A stretch of DNA of 64,000 bases, taken from positions 1,929,001-1,993,000 of the forward strand of contig NZ_JAVIZM010000001.1 of the NCBI RefSeq assembly GCF_031453555.1, given 5' to 3'. The translations under genes were made by a program, and so were the position numbers. Shown here in pieces: positions 1 to 8,759 of the stretch; position 1 is the first letter of the stretch; the number at the start of each line of letters is the position of its first letter. A model generated the notes under the pieces. That model worked only from the letters and a program-made list of their open reading frames with translations. It was not told the origin of the DNA and made no database searches. The stretch comes from Bacillus sp. SLBN-46 (GTDB taxonomy: Bacteria; Bacillota; Bacilli; Bacillales; Cytobacillaceae).

Positions 1-120
1 ATTGATTTAGGTGATGTCGTAGCCCATGTCTTCCATCGTGAGGAAAGAAGCTATTACAATTTAGAACGCTTATGGGGCGATGCACCGCTTGAAGATATCC
101 ATAGTGAGTTAAATTCATGA
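1..120 (+). CDS. rsfS: Ribosomal silencing factor RsfS, C-terminal end only
   Basis: The window opens inside a reading frame whose last 39 residues include a DVVAHVF stretch followed by YYNLERLWGDA, the typical C-terminus of the RsfS/YbeB/iojap family. RsfS binds ribosomal protein L14 and blocks subunit joining when nutrients are scarce. The stop codon TGA (118-120) overlaps the ATG of the next gene in an ATGA arrangement, so the two are translationally coupled. The placement before yqeM and comER matches B. subtilis yqeL. The start lies outside the window. Confidence 0.9.
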   Translation: MDLGDVVAHVFHREERSYYNLERLWGDAPLEDIHSELNS

Positions 121-863
121 GTTATGAACAATTTGCCTATTTGTATGATGAGCTAATGAAGGATGCTCCTTATGACGAATGGGTAAGTTTTGTCAAAGAA
201 CAGCTTGTAAACTATAATGTGACTGGGGTTCGCCTGCTTGATTTAGCCTGTGGTACGGGGGAGCTCTCCATTCGCTTTGCGAATGAAGGGTTTCAAGTAA
301 CGGGAGTCGACTTATCGTCCGATATGCTGGCTGTTGCACAGGCAAAGGCAGAAACAAAAGGAATTCATATTCCTTTGTTTGAACAGAATATGATTGATTT
401 GGAAGGACAGGGTCAATTCGATGTGATTGGTATTTTCTGCGATTCACTCAATTACCTGCATACAGAAGAGGAAGTTAAAGTGACGTTTTCTTCTGTTTTC
501 CAGCATTTAACACTTGATGGACTATTTATGTTTGATGTGCATTCCACTTATAAAATCTCTCATGGTTTTATTGACCAAACCTTTGCGGTAAACGATGAGG
601 GTCTTTCCTATATTTGGAATAGTTTCTCTGGAGAAAAAGAGTACAGTGTGGAACATGATTTAAGTTTTTTTGTGTTAGATGAAATGTCGGGTAAATATGA
701 TCGGTATGATGAAATTCATTACCAACGGACCTATCCTATTGAGCAATACTCAGACTGGTTAAATGAAGCAGGCTTTGAATTGCTTAAGGTTTGTGCAGAC
801 TTCGAACCAAAATCACCCGAGCCACAATCCGAACGAATCTTTTTCGTCGCTCGAAAAAAATAA
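117..863 (+). CDS. yqeM: SAM-dependent class I methyltransferase YqeM
   Basis: 248-residue predicted methyltransferase. Residues 41-50 carry the glycine-rich SAM-binding motif I (LLDLACGTGE), followed by an acidic strand end (VTGVDLS) and a FDVIGIFCDSLNYL segment that corresponds to motif II of the class I Rossmann methyltransferases. The start overlaps the stop of rsfS by 4 bases, so it belongs to the same operon. Position between rsfS and comER equals B. subtilis yqeM. The substrate is not known; the sequence gives no basis for choosing RNA, protein or small molecule. Confidence 0.88.
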   Translation: MSYEQFAYLYDELMKDAPYDEWVSFVKEQLVNYNVTGVRLLDLACGTGELSIRFANEGFQVTGVDLSSDMLAVAQAKAETKGIHIPLFEQNMIDLEGQGQFDVIGIFCDSLNYLHTEEEVKVTFSSVFQHLTLDGLFMFDVHSTYKISHGFIDQTFAVNDEGLSYIWNSFSGEKEYSVEHDLSFFVLDEMSGKYDRYDEIHYQRTYPIEQYSDWLNEAGFELLKVCADFEPKSPEPQSERIFFVARKK

Positions 864-900
864 AAAATGAGGCTGACTAAAAAAGTCAGCCTCATTTTTT
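864..900. terminator. Bidirectional Rho-independent terminator between yqeM and comER
   Basis: A perfect stem (arms containing ATGAGGCTGAC and GTCAGCCTCAT, loop TAAAAAA) is flanked by A-runs and T-runs on both sides, so it can end transcription from both converging genes. Nearly the same stem sequence recurs at 60036-60063. Confidence 0.9.
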
Positions 901-939
901 TGAAAATAAAGAAGGAATTTGTCTAATGCTATCGAATAA

Positions 940-1761
940 TTACTTAGAGAATTGCATTTCCACTTTATCAAGATCTTCTTTAAATTTTGAATGAGTCGCC
1001 TGGAACAAATGTTCAAACACGTTCCCCAGTTCATTGTCTAACACCTTTATCCCTTCACCCGTTATTCCACCTTTTACACAAACTTTTTCTTGTAATGATG
1101 GTAAAGTATAGTGACCTTGTTTTAACAACTCACCAAGTCCCACAATCATCTCACTTGCAAAAATGGTTGCAGTGGCTTCGTCAATTTCCGTCTCCTTCAC
1201 TGCTGCTTGTATGAATCGCTGTAGGAGATAGCTGAAGAAAGCCGGGCCACAACTTACAATATCTGAGGCTACCCTCGTAATGTTCTCGTCAATATTAACT
1301 GGTACCGAAATCTTCGTAATTAAAGTTCCAATTTTTTCTCTCCAAAGATCACTACAATTTTCTCCAAAGGTAAGTAAGGACACGCCGGATAATGCCCGAT
1401 TTGTAATACTTGGAATTACTCGGATGACTGAACAAGATACTTTTTTTTCAATTTGGCTTGTACTGACAGGACTTGTTATGGATATAAGACATTTTTCATC
1501 ACTTAAATGGGGGTTTATATCATCCAGTATTTTATAAATGTCTAATGGTTTGACACAAATAAATAATAAATCGGATTGAGCCGCCACCTCTTCTGGAGTT
1601 GCCCCAACCCTAATTTCCCTATATTTATCTTTAAGCAGCATGGCTTTAGATTTCGTTCTATTTGTAATGATCATTGAAGAAGGGGATATGGCCTTACTAT
1701 CAATCAAGGCCTCCACCAAAACTCTCCCCATATTACCGGTACCGATGATACCTAGATTCAT
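940..1761 (-). CDS. comER: ComER, pyrroline-5-carboxylate reductase-like protein
   Basis: 273-residue member of the ProC family, with the NAD(P)-binding GxGxxG (GTGNMG) at residues 7-12 and a C-terminal ProC dimerisation segment (AATIFASEMIVGLG, GGITGEGIKVL). It lies divergent to comEA exactly where B. subtilis comER is found; there it is not essential for DNA uptake and its real reaction is unclear. I chose the ATG at 1761 because GAAGGAGGG lies 7 bases upstream; an earlier in-frame ATG at 1785 would sit ahead of that ribosome binding site. Whether it makes proline or regulates cannot be told from sequence. Confidence 0.9.
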   Translation of the reverse strand: MNLGIIGTGNMGRVLVEALIDSKAISPSSMIITNRTKSKAMLLKDKYREIRVGATPEEVAAQSDLLFICVKPLDIYKILDDINPHLSDEKCLISITSPVSTSQIEKKVSCSVIRVIPSITNRALSGVSLLTFGENCSDLWREKIGTLITKISVPVNIDENITRVASDIVSCGPAFFSYLLQRFIQAAVKETEIDEATATIFASEMIVGLGELLKQGHYTLPSLQEKVCVKGGITGEGIKVLDNELGNVFEHLFQATHSKFKEDLDKVEMQFSK

Positions 1762-1851
1762 TTTCCGACCCTCCTTCGCATGCAATATTCTTTTATAACC
1801 ATATGAAAAGTAAATGTGAAATATACCTTTGATTTGAAAGGATGGATCCTA

Positions 1852-2499
1852 ATGAAAGACTGGTTGTTGGAACACAAGTTTTACATGGTAGTTGCTATAG
1901 TTATTGGTTTAAGTTGTTTTTATTATTTTTCCTTCATTGAAAATACCCCTGAAGCAACTGAGACAATTTCAATGGAAAGCACGCTGAAAGAGGAAGGTCA
2001 GGAAATCACGAAAAATAATCAACCCGAACAAAAGGAAAAGACAGAGAAAATAATGGTTGATGTAAAGGGACAAATCAAACAGCCGGGCGTATATCAGGTA
2101 AGTACAGGTGATCGAGTCATTGATGTCATTACCCGCGCTGGTGGATTAACGGAGCAAGCTGACCAAACCCAAGTTAATTTCGCTGCACATGTTGTTGATG
2201 AAATGGTTGTCTATGTACCGGCCAAGGGTGAGGAAACCGCTGCTGCTATTGTTGGTTCCATAGATGGACACGCCAACGTAATAGCTAGTACCAGTGAGGG
2301 TCAGGGGAAAATTAATATTAATAAAGCCGATGAAAACGAACTGCAAAATCTCCCGGGAATTGGTCCTTCTAAGGCAGCTGCCATACTGGAATATCGGAAC
2401 ACAAACGGACCATTTAAGGTGGTAGAAGACCTGAAAAATATTAGTGGGATTGGGGATAAAACCTATGAAAAATTAAAGGATTTAATTGTGGTTCATTGA
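1852..2499 (+). CDS. comEA: Competence DNA receptor ComEA
   Basis: 215-residue membrane-anchored double-stranded DNA receptor for transformation. One N-terminal membrane segment (about residues 9-27) is followed by a charged linker, a SLBB/oligomerisation domain (VDVKGQIKQPGVYQV region) and C-terminal tandem helix-hairpin-helix motifs (INKADENELQNLPGIGPSKA, then ISGIGDKTYEKL) that bind DNA backbone. ATG 1852 follows an AAGGATGG ribosome binding site; a further in-frame ATG at 1816 lacks one. First gene of comEA-comEB-comEC. No clear paired ComK box was found upstream. Confidence 0.95.
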   Translation: MKDWLLEHKFYMVVAIVIGLSCFYYFSFIENTPEATETISMESTLKEEGQEITKNNQPEQKEKTEKIMVDVKGQIKQPGVYQVSTGDRVIDVITRAGGLTEQADQTQVNFAAHVVDEMVVYVPAKGEETAAAIVGSIDGHANVIASTSEGQGKININKADENELQNLPGIGPSKAAAILEYRNTNGPFKVVEDLKNISGIGDKTYEKLKDLIVVH

Positions 2500-2572
2500 A
2501 TCATTGATTGACCTAAAGTACAAGTACCCTTACACTAAATGTAAACTTTTTATTTCTAGGGAGTGGGGAATC

Positions 2573-3034
2573 GTGAATCGACTATCTTGGGATCAATATT
2601 TTATGGCACAAAGCCACTTGCTGGCACTAAGAAGCACATGCACTAGGCTTACAGTAGGTGCAACCATTGTTAGAGATAAGCGTATTATTGCTGGAGGCTA
2701 CAACGGATCGATTGCAGGGGGCGACCATTGTATTGATAAAGGATGCTATGTGATTGACCACCACTGTGTAAGAACTATCCATGCAGAAATGAATGCCTTG
2801 CTGCAATGTGCTAAATTTGGTGTACCTACTGCTGATGCTGAAATCTATGTGACTCATTTTCCTTGCCTCCAATGCTGTAAAGCAATTATCCAAGCGGGCA
2901 TAAAGACGGTTTATTACGCGGAGGATTATAAGAATCATCCATATGCGATTGAATTATTTGAGCAAGCGGGTGTAAAACTTGAAAAGGTAGAACTGACTGA
3001 ACAAGTCATCGACTTTAGAAAGATAACACAATAG
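2573..3034 (+). CDS. comEB: dCMP deaminase ComEB
   Basis: 153-residue deoxycytidylate deaminase of the cytidine deaminase fold. The zinc site is visible as HAEMNALLQC (His plus catalytic Glu) and PCLQCC (two Cys ligands). The family deaminates dCMP to dUMP for thymidylate synthesis; despite its operon position it is dispensable for competence in B. subtilis. The GTG at 2573 is preferred because AGGGAGTGGGG precedes it and the protein then begins with the family-typical NRLSWDQYFM. The long stretch upstream back to 2486 would overlap the end of comEA without similarity to the family. Confidence 0.92.
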   Translation: MNRLSWDQYFMAQSHLLALRSTCTRLTVGATIVRDKRIIAGGYNGSIAGGDHCIDKGCYVIDHHCVRTIHAEMNALLQCAKFGVPTADAEIYVTHFPCLQCCKAIIQAGIKTVYYAEDYKNHPYAIELFEQAGVKLEKVELTEQVIDFRKITQ

Positions 3035-3110
3035 CTTTTTCTTGGCGCCGGTCATATCCGGCGTCATCCCTTTCAAACTCCTAAAAAAACCCACAAATTG
3101 GAGAAGTAAA

Positions 3111-5438
3111 ATGAATGGAAAGTATATGTATATTGCCCTTACTGCTTTGTTGGGCGTACTATGTGCTCTTGTAACATTTTATCCTTTCTTTCTGCTAATG
3201 ATTTTTTATATGTATTTACTGTATCAATACAAAAGATTTTCGAAGGAACAAATAGCCCTCCTCGTGGTTGTTTTTACCCTCTCTCTGTTAATAGGAATGA
3301 GGGAGGAAAGAATGAATCACTCTCTTATACCTGAATCTACCACAGCCTTTATTCTGGAATCCATGGAAAATCCCAAAATTGATGGCGACTTATTACAGGT
3401 AGAGGTAAAGGAAAAATTCCACAATGAGAATCTCCTCATACGTTACAAATTAAAATCAGAGAATGAAAAAATAAACCTTCAAAATAAAAGTTTTTTTAGT
3501 CGGGTTTGCAGGATATCGGGTACCTTGAAAAAACCGGCGATGGCCAAAAATCCAAATGGATTTGATTATCGTAACTATCTATCCAATAAGCGCATTCATT
3601 GGATACTTGAAACCAATGAAAATCCACTCCAACATTGTACTTCCATTCCACCTTCATTACTGGTTATGATAAAACAACTTCGTTTTACGGGTACACGTTA
3701 TCTTACTGACCATTTCCCTATTGAAATTGCTTCATTGTCCGCAGCTTTGATTTTTGGCGATAGGAGTTTATTGAATCCGGACTTGCTTGGTAATTATCAA
3801 AGAACTGGCATCGTTCATTTATTAGCTATTTCTGGACTTCATGTTTCCTTGTTAATTGGGGTTGTTTTTTATTTGGGCCTGCGGGTAGGAATCACAAGGC
3901 AGTGGATGACGAATGTTCTTTTGGTGGCTATTCCTGTCTATGTAATCCTTACAGGGAGCTCTCCATCCGTGATTAGGGCTGGATTAATGATATTCCTTGT
4001 CCTGCTAACGACAAAATGGAAAAATAGACTTAAGCTTTTACCAATTGACGCAATATGTTTGGCCTTTATTATCTTTTTGTTTATTGACCCGCTTGTCATT
4101 TTTGATGTTGGCTTTCAACTTTCTTTTTCAGTAAGCACGGCCATCATTCTGTCAGCTGGATTAATCTTTTCAATTTATCAGCACAGTTTATTACGGATGT
4201 TTGTTACGTCTGTTATTTCTCAATTAGCAGCCTTTCCATTGTTACTTTATCATTATTTTGAGCTTTCATTAGTCGGCATTATAGCCAACATGCTGTATAT
4301 TCCTCTCTTTTCCTTTGTATATCTTCCAGGTGTTTACTTCCTCTTTGTTGTTCAACTGCTATTCAGTAATACTCCAATCATTCTTGTAAATAGTTTCTTG
4401 AAAATCATTTCCTTTTTTAATGGAGTCATCGATTATGCGGCACACATCCCTTTTGGGAGCTTTATACCTGGTAGGCCCAATCTTATACTTTTAATAGTGG
4501 AAATCTTGATTATATTTGCGATCTTTTGTAATTGGGAAAACATTACTTCATCCAAAGGGAAAAGGCATCTTATTTTGTTGAGTATCCTGCTTTTCAGTCT
4601 TCAAATGGAGGTAAACAGATTTAATCCTTATGGAGAGGTGACTATGATTGACGTCGGGCAAGGGGACAGTATTCTAATTCAACTTCCTTACCATAAAGGC
4701 ACCATTCTGATTGATACAGGAGGAACAATGCAATACCAAGTGGAAGAATGGAGGCAGCGAGCAAATCCTTTTGAAGTGGGGAAAGACGTGGTAGTACCTT
4801 TCTTGAAGGGAAAAGGTGTTACAAAAATTGATAAACTGATTTTAACTCATGGTGACATAGACCATATTGGAGGTTCTTTTTCTATTTTAGAAGAGCTTAA
4901 GGTCAAACAAATCTTAATTCCCTCGGTCATTGACCCGTCTGAAACAGAGCTTGATATCATTAAAATAGCTAAAAAGAAAGGGATCCCTGTTATAAAAGTT
5001 ACAGCCGGGGATCATTGGAATATTGATGAATTTGAATTCTTTATCCTTTCTCCGGAAAGAAATTTTGCGGGTGAAAGAAACAGTGGGTCAATTGCCTTTG
5101 TTTCCAGTTTAGGGGGGCAGAATTGGTTTTTCGGGGGAGACCTTGATCAGGAAGGAGAAGAGAAAATTATTAAGAAATATCCAAATCTAACAATTGATGT
5201 ACTTAAGGCGGGACATCATGGAAGTAAGACATCGAGTGCTGAATTATTTATTCATCAAGTTAAACCAAAGACAGTATTAATCTCTGCTGGTGAAAAAAAT
5301 CGTTTTGGTCATCCACATCAAGAAGTGCTTGAGCGGTTAAAAAAAGTCAAGGCCACCATTTACCGAACTGATTTACAAGGAGCAATTACGTATCGTTTTT
5401 ATAAACAGAAAGGAACCTTTTCAACCTTTTTACCATAA
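3111..5438 (+). CDS. comEC: DNA internalisation channel ComEC/Rec2
   Basis: 775-residue polytopic membrane protein that carries single-stranded DNA across the membrane in transformation. Order: two N-terminal membrane segments and a DUF4131-type soluble part, the central Competence membrane domain (starting near the GTRYLTDHFP region and including HLLAISGLHVSLL), and a C-terminal metallo-beta-lactamase-like domain with IDVGQGDSILIQ, LTHGDIDHIGG and AGHHGSKTS. The domain is proposed to be the nuclease that degrades the non-transforming strand. The start ATG 3111 follows TTGGAGAAG; the longer frame from 3042 runs over a GC-rich hairpin and has no ribosome binding site. Full length, so competence machinery looks intact here. 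Confidence 0.95.
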   Translation: MNGKYMYIALTALLGVLCALVTFYPFFLLMIFYMYLLYQYKRFSKEQIALLVVVFTLSLLIGMREERMNHSLIPESTTAFILESMENPKIDGDLLQVEVKEKFHNENLLIRYKLKSENEKINLQNKSFFSRVCRISGTLKKPAMAKNPNGFDYRNYLSNKRIHWILETNENPLQHCTSIPPSLLVMIKQLRFTGTRYLTDHFPIEIASLSAALIFGDRSLLNPDLLGNYQRTGIVHLLAISGLHVSLLIGVVFYLGLRVGITRQWMTNVLLVAIPVYVILTGSSPSVIRAGLMIFLVLLTTKWKNRLKLLPIDAICLAFIIFLFIDPLVIFDVGFQLSFSVSTAIILSAGLIFSIYQHSLLRMFVTSVISQLAAFPLLLYHYFELSLVGIIANMLYIPLFSFVYLPGVYFLFVVQLLFSNTPIILVNSFLKIISFFNGVIDYAAHIPFGSFIPGRPNLILLIVEILIIFAIFCNWENITSSKGKRHLILLSILLFSLQMEVNRFNPYGEVTMIDVGQGDSILIQLPYHKGTILIDTGGTMQYQVEEWRQRANPFEVGKDVVVPFLKGKGVTKIDKLILTHGDIDHIGGSFSILEELKVKQILIPSVIDPSETELDIIKIAKKKGIPVIKVTAGDHWNIDEFEFFILSPERNFAGERNSGSIAFVSSLGGQNWFFGGDLDQEGEEKIIKKYPNLTIDVLKAGHHGSKTSSAELFIHQVKPKTVLISAGEKNRFGHPHQEVLERLKKVKATIYRTDLQGAITYRFYKQKGTFSTFLP

Positions 5439-5460
5439 GATAAAGCATTCAATAAGAAAT

Positions 5461-5486
5461 AAAAAAAGACTGCAAGTTAGCAGTCC
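5461..5486 (-). terminator. Terminator for yqzM (minus strand)
   Basis: Read on the minus strand, GACTGC-TAACTT-GCAGTC is followed by a run of seven T, just past the yqzM stop. On the plus strand the hairpin is not followed by T residues, so it serves yqzM rather than comEC. Confidence 0.8.
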
Positions 5487-5509
5487 TTGATTACAATATG
5501 TACCCTTCA

Positions 5510-5644
5510 TTATGAACCGATAAGCTTAATAACAGTTGCGACAATGAACAATAAAGCAAAGAAGCCAAAAGAAACCCCAAATCCTACTCCAGAATCGATA
5601 GCGTCGTTACGTTTGCTTTGCACGTTTTTTTCAAATTGATTCAC
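5510..5644 (-). CDS. yqzM: Small membrane protein YqzM
   Basis: 44-residue protein read from GTG 5644. Its N-terminus VNQFEKNVQSKRNDAIDSGV and the hydrophobic C-terminal half (GFFALLFIVATVIKLIGS) match the conserved Bacillus YqzM family, including its position between comEC and holA on the opposite strand. One membrane helix is predicted over about residues 22-42. An AGGAGGGG ribosome binding site lies 7 bases before the GTG. Function is unknown. Confidence 0.9.
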   Translation of the reverse strand: MNQFEKNVQSKRNDAIDSGVGFGVSFGFFALLFIVATVIKLIGS

Positions 5645-5886
5645 AATCTACCCCTCCTATTTTCAAAATATAGTATAAGCTATTTGGCTGAAAAAATCCA
5701 GCCTCCCTTTACCGTTTTCCTGTAATGACAAGAGTTGTCAAAATACTATGATTCAGTTAAGGCTACACTATTATTACGTTAGGAACTCCGCCAGGCAATT
5801 ACAGATCCTAGGGCTGAATATTGCAGGCGTTCATTATAGATCGGGAATTGGCACTTATTAGTTAATTGCTAATTCCCTTTAAGTAC
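5645..5886. other. Gene-free stretch upstream of holA with one hairpin
   Basis: About 300 bases separate yqzM from holA. I see no coding frame with a ribosome binding site. It holds a stem at 5843-5853 / 5867-5877 (GGGAATTGGCA pairing with TGCTAATTCCC, one G-T wobble), followed by only three T, so it is a weak terminator at best. The rest shows nothing I can name. Confidence 0.5.
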
Positions 5887-5915
5887 TTGTCAAATCGTCC
5901 AAGCTTCATTACGAT
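5887..5915 (+). promoter_or_regulatory. Probable SigA promoter of holA
   Basis: TTGTCA (5887-5892), 17-base spacer, TACGAT (5910-5915), placed 35 bases before the holA start. Confidence 0.6.
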
Positions 5916-5949
5916 AAGATGTAAGTGAAATGAAGGGGAGCGCTGGACA

Positions 5950-6966
5950 ATGGTATTGGATATTTGGAGGAGAATCAAGAAAAAAGAAATTGCTCCTATC
6001 TATTTATTATATGGAACAGAAGCATATTTAATCAATGAAACGAAGCAACTACTTCTTAACCATATATTAGACGAAGAAGAGAAGGACTTTAATTTTTCTT
6101 CATATGACTTAGAGGAGACCCCCATTGATGTGGCATTGGAGGATGCAGAAACGTTTCCTTTTCTAGGTGAAAAAAAAGTTGTTTTTTTACATAATCCCGT
6201 ATTTTTAACTGCGGAGAAAACGAAGGAAAAGGTTGAACACGATTTAACAAAACTTGAAGCCTACTTGAAAGAACCAGCCCCGTATACGGTGATGGTTATT
6301 TCAGCGCCATATGAAAAATTAGATGAGCGAAAAAAAATCACGAAAGAACTGAAGAGAAACGCAGAACTAGTAGAAGCTAAAAAATTAAATGAACATGAGT
6401 TGAAAAACTGGGTGAAGGATCGTGCGGCGGGAAATGGAATTGAAATAGAGGCGAATGCTGTTGATCAATTACTAGCCTTAGTTGGAACAAATATGTTTAT
6501 GCTAACCACAGAAGTGGATAAGTTGGCTTTGTATGCAGCAGACCATAAAAGAATTGATGTGGATTTAGTTGAAAAATTAGTGGCCCGATCTCTTGAACAG
6601 AATATTTTTACCTTAATTGAGAAAGTGGTTCAACGAAAATTGGATGAGGCACTACGGATTTATTATGATTTGCTAAAGCAAAATGAGGAGCCAATTAAAA
6701 TCCTTGCCTTACTAGCCGGGCAATTTCGCTTAATTTATCAAGTAAAGGAACTCTCTAGAAGAGGGTATGGTCAACAGCAAATTGCTGGTTACTTAAAAAC
6801 CCACCCGTTTCGTGTCAAATTAGCAAGTGGACAGGCAAATAAATTTACAGATGAAGAATTAGCTAAACTTATGGAATGGCTTGCTGAGGCTGACTATCAA
6901 ATGAAAACAGGCGGTATGAACAAATCCTTGCTTATCGAGATGCTATTGTTTCGTTTAAAAAGATAA
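5950..6966 (+). CDS. holA: DNA polymerase III subunit delta
   Basis: 338-residue delta subunit of the replicative clamp loader (B. subtilis yqeN/holA). The N-terminal AAA+-like domain starts with APIYLLYGTEAYLINETKQL, the degenerate nucleotide-binding region typical of delta, followed by the lid and the C-terminal collar domain (LLAGQFRLIYQVKEL, ending KSLLIEMLLFRLKR). Delta opens the beta sliding clamp. AAGGGGAG lies ahead of the ATG. It is a single gene with its own promoter and a terminator after it, convergent with rpsT. Confidence 0.93.
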   Translation: MVLDIWRRIKKKEIAPIYLLYGTEAYLINETKQLLLNHILDEEEKDFNFSSYDLEETPIDVALEDAETFPFLGEKKVVFLHNPVFLTAEKTKEKVEHDLTKLEAYLKEPAPYTVMVISAPYEKLDERKKITKELKRNAELVEAKKLNEHELKNWVKDRAAGNGIEIEANAVDQLLALVGTNMFMLTTEVDKLALYAADHKRIDVDLVEKLVARSLEQNIFTLIEKVVQRKLDEALRIYYDLLKQNEEPIKILALLAGQFRLIYQVKELSRRGYGQQQIAGYLKTHPFRVKLASGQANKFTDEELAKLMEWLAEADYQMKTGGMNKSLLIEMLLFRLKR

Positions 6967-6974
6967 AGAAACAT

Positions 6975-7008
6975 AAAAAAACGATTCCTGAGCGGAATCG
7001 TTTTTTTA
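6975..7008. terminator. Bidirectional terminator between holA and rpsT
   Basis: ACGATTCC / GGAATCGT stem with loop TGAGC, seven A on the left and seven T on the right, so it works for both convergent genes. A further small inverted repeat (CGCTCTA / TAGAGCG, 7012-7029) overlaps the rpsT stop codon. Confidence 0.9.
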
Positions 7009-7020
7009 TTGCGCTCTATA

Positions 7021-7281
7021 TTATAGAGCGTTTGATTTTTTCATTAGACGTGATTTTTTACGAGCAGCAGCATTTTTGTGGATAAGACCTTTTGCAGCAG
7101 CCTTGTCTAATTTACTAGCAGCAGTTACTAATGCTTCTTTTGTAGCAGCAGCGTCATTAGTTGAAACAGCAGCTTCTACTTTTTTAACAGCCGTACGCAT
7201 TGCAGATTTAGCAGTTGTATTTTGAGCATTACGAGCTTCAGTTGTTTTAACACGTTTAATAGCAGATTTAATGTTAGGCAT
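7021..7281 (-). CDS. rpsT: 30S ribosomal protein S20
   Basis: 86-residue, very Lys/Ala-rich primary 16S rRNA-binding protein, starting [15 protein letters not shown], which is diagnostic for S20. ATG 7281 is used because AGGAGGTG lies 10 bases upstream; an in-frame ATG four codons earlier is only two bases from that site. It is monocistronic, as in B. subtilis, with an 80-base leader that may carry translational autoregulation (inference). Confidence 0.96.
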   Translation of the reverse strand: MPNIKSAIKRVKTTEARNAQNTTAKSAMRTAVKKVEAAVSTNDAAATKEALVTAASKLDKAAAKGLIHKNAAARKKSRLMKKSNAL

Positions 7282-7362
7282 TATTACATTCACCTCCTAC
7301 AAAGAATCGAGACTATATGAACTCGACTTTACATTCATCAATAATAATTCAGAACAAGAAGT

Positions 7363-7391
7363 ATTTTATCAAACGATGGCCTATATTGCAA
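7363..7391 (-). promoter_or_regulatory. SigA promoter of rpsT
   Basis: On the minus strand TTGCAA (7391-7386), 17-base spacer, TAAAAT (7368-7363). This would start transcription around 7356 and give a leader of roughly 75 bases before the S20 start codon. Confidence 0.7.
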
Positions 7392-7501
7392 TACACAAAT
7401 GAAAAGTGATAATTATTTTAACTTGCATGTTTTGAAGTGAAGAGGGCAAAAATAGGAAATAGTTTCTATTTTCTGGAGAACATGTTAGGAGTGAAATGTG
7501 A

Positions 7502-8632
7502 ATGAGCATGAGTGAATCAATCGACTTAAGTCAATACTCGGTTAGAACTGACCTGGCCATTGAAGCAAGGGAAATGGTGATCGCTGGTAGAAAGGGGACT
7601 GTCGAGCAAGAGGAAGACCTTTCACAAATTGAGGGAGTAATAATTAAGGAAAAAGATGTTGACGATATAAAAATTTCTTTGGTTGAGGTAACAAAACAAG
7701 GAGAGCAACAGCTCGGGAAAAAAGCAGGAAGATATTTAACGGTAGAGGTGCAAGGAATCCGTCAGCAAAACACAGACACACAGCACAAGGTAGAGGAAAT
7801 ATTTGCTAGGGAATTTGCTCATTTTCTAGAAGGGTCTGGAATTAAGAAAACAGACTCGTGCCTTGTTGTTGGACTGGGAAATTGGAATGTAACTCCTGAT
7901 GCATTAGGGCCAATGGTTTGTGAAAATCTTTTAATTACAAGACATCTCTTTCAGCTTCAACCAGAAAATGTGGAGGAAGGGTACCGATCTGTAAGTGCCT
8001 TGTCTCCTGGAGTGATGGGACTAACAGGGATTGAAACAAGTGATATTATTTTCGGTGTGGTAGAAAATACAAAACCGGACTTTGTAATCGCTATCGACGC
8101 TTTAGCATCTAGGTCAATCGAAAGGGTTAATTCAACCATTCAAATCTCTGATACAGGTATTCACCCTGGTTCAGGTGTCGGTAATAAAAGAAAAGAACTT
8201 AGCAAAGAAACGTTAGGGATTCCTGTCATAGCAATTGGTGTTCCAACGGTGGTGGACGCAGTTTCCATTACTAGTGATACGATTGATTTTATCCTTAAAC
8301 ACTTTGGTAAAGAATTAAAGGAGGGCAATCGCCCCTCAAGAGCGCTGGCACCAGCAGGCATGAGTTTTGGAGAAAAGAGAAAGTTAACCGAGGAAGATTT
8401 ACCAGAAGAAAAACATCGGAAAACCTTTCTCGGAATTGTTGGCACCCTGCCAGATGATGAGAAAAGGAAGTTGATTTATGAGGTACTTGCACCAATTGGC
8501 CATAACTTAATGGTTACTCCAAAGGAAGTTGATGTTTTCATTGAGGATATGGCGAACCTCATTGCAAATGGCTTAAACTCATCGCTTCACACTGCGGTTG
8601 ATCAGGAAAACGCCGGATATTATACAAAATAA
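7502..8632 (+). CDS. gpr: Germination protease GPR
   Basis: 376-residue spore endopeptidase that degrades small acid-soluble spore proteins during germination (peptidase family A25). The N-terminus contains the self-cleavage site: R15-T16 in [13 protein letters not shown], matching the removal of a short propeptide known for Bacillus GPR. Conserved [14 protein letters not shown] and [10 protein letters not shown] segments follow. AGGAG lies 10 bases before ATG 7502; the alternative ATG two codons on (7508) is possible. Expression should be forespore-specific (SigF/SigG); a GCATG box around 7430 is a weak -35 candidate but I could not find a good -10 match. Confidence 0.95.
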   Translation: MSMSESIDLSQYSVRTDLAIEAREMVIAGRKGTVEQEEDLSQIEGVIIKEKDVDDIKISLVEVTKQGEQQLGKKAGRYLTVEVQGIRQQNTDTQHKVEEIFAREFAHFLEGSGIKKTDSCLVVGLGNWNVTPDALGPMVCENLLITRHLFQLQPENVEEGYRSVSALSPGVMGLTGIETSDIIFGVVENTKPDFVIAIDALASRSIERVNSTIQISDTGIHPGSGVGNKRKELSKETLGIPVIAIGVPTVVDAVSITSDTIDFILKHFGKELKEGNRPSRALAPAGMSFGEKRKLTEEDLPEEKHRKTFLGIVGTLPDDEKRKLIYEVLAPIGHNLMVTPKEVDVFIEDMANLIANGLNSSLHTAVDQENAGYYTK

Positions 8633-8642
8633 AATTTTCTTA

Positions 8643-8675
8643 GGGGGCTTGGTTTTTACCATTAGCCCCTTTTTA
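8643..8675 (+). terminator. Terminator after gpr
   Basis: GGGGCT / AGCCCC outer stem with an inner TGGT / ACCA stem, followed by five T. A second small hairpin (AACAGC-TTTA-GCTGTT) follows directly. Confidence 0.8.
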
Positions 8676-8708
8676 GAACAGCTTTAGCTGTTATTTATGG
8701 TTCTACCA

Positions 8709-8739
8709 ATTCTAGTATTGTCATAAGATTTACTAGAAT
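8709..8739. repeat. Perfect 9-bp inverted repeat upstream of spoIIP
   Basis: ATTCTAGTA (8709-8717) and TACTAGAAT (8731-8739) are perfect reverse complements separated by 13 bases that contain CATAAGAT, a partial match to a SigE -10 box. It is not followed by a T-run, so an operator or leader structure is more likely than a terminator. Confidence 0.6.
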
Positions 8740-8759
8740 CGTTTAAGCGGGGTGGAACT

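Noticed and set aside
3044..3062. GC-rich hairpin CGCCGG-TCATAT-CCGGCG between comEB and comEC
   Set aside because: Considered as a terminator, but there is no T-run after it and comEB-comEC are an operon; may only modulate expression.
7398..7450. SigG/SigF promoter for gpr
   Set aside because: A GCATG box is present but the -10 partner is poor, so I did not call it.
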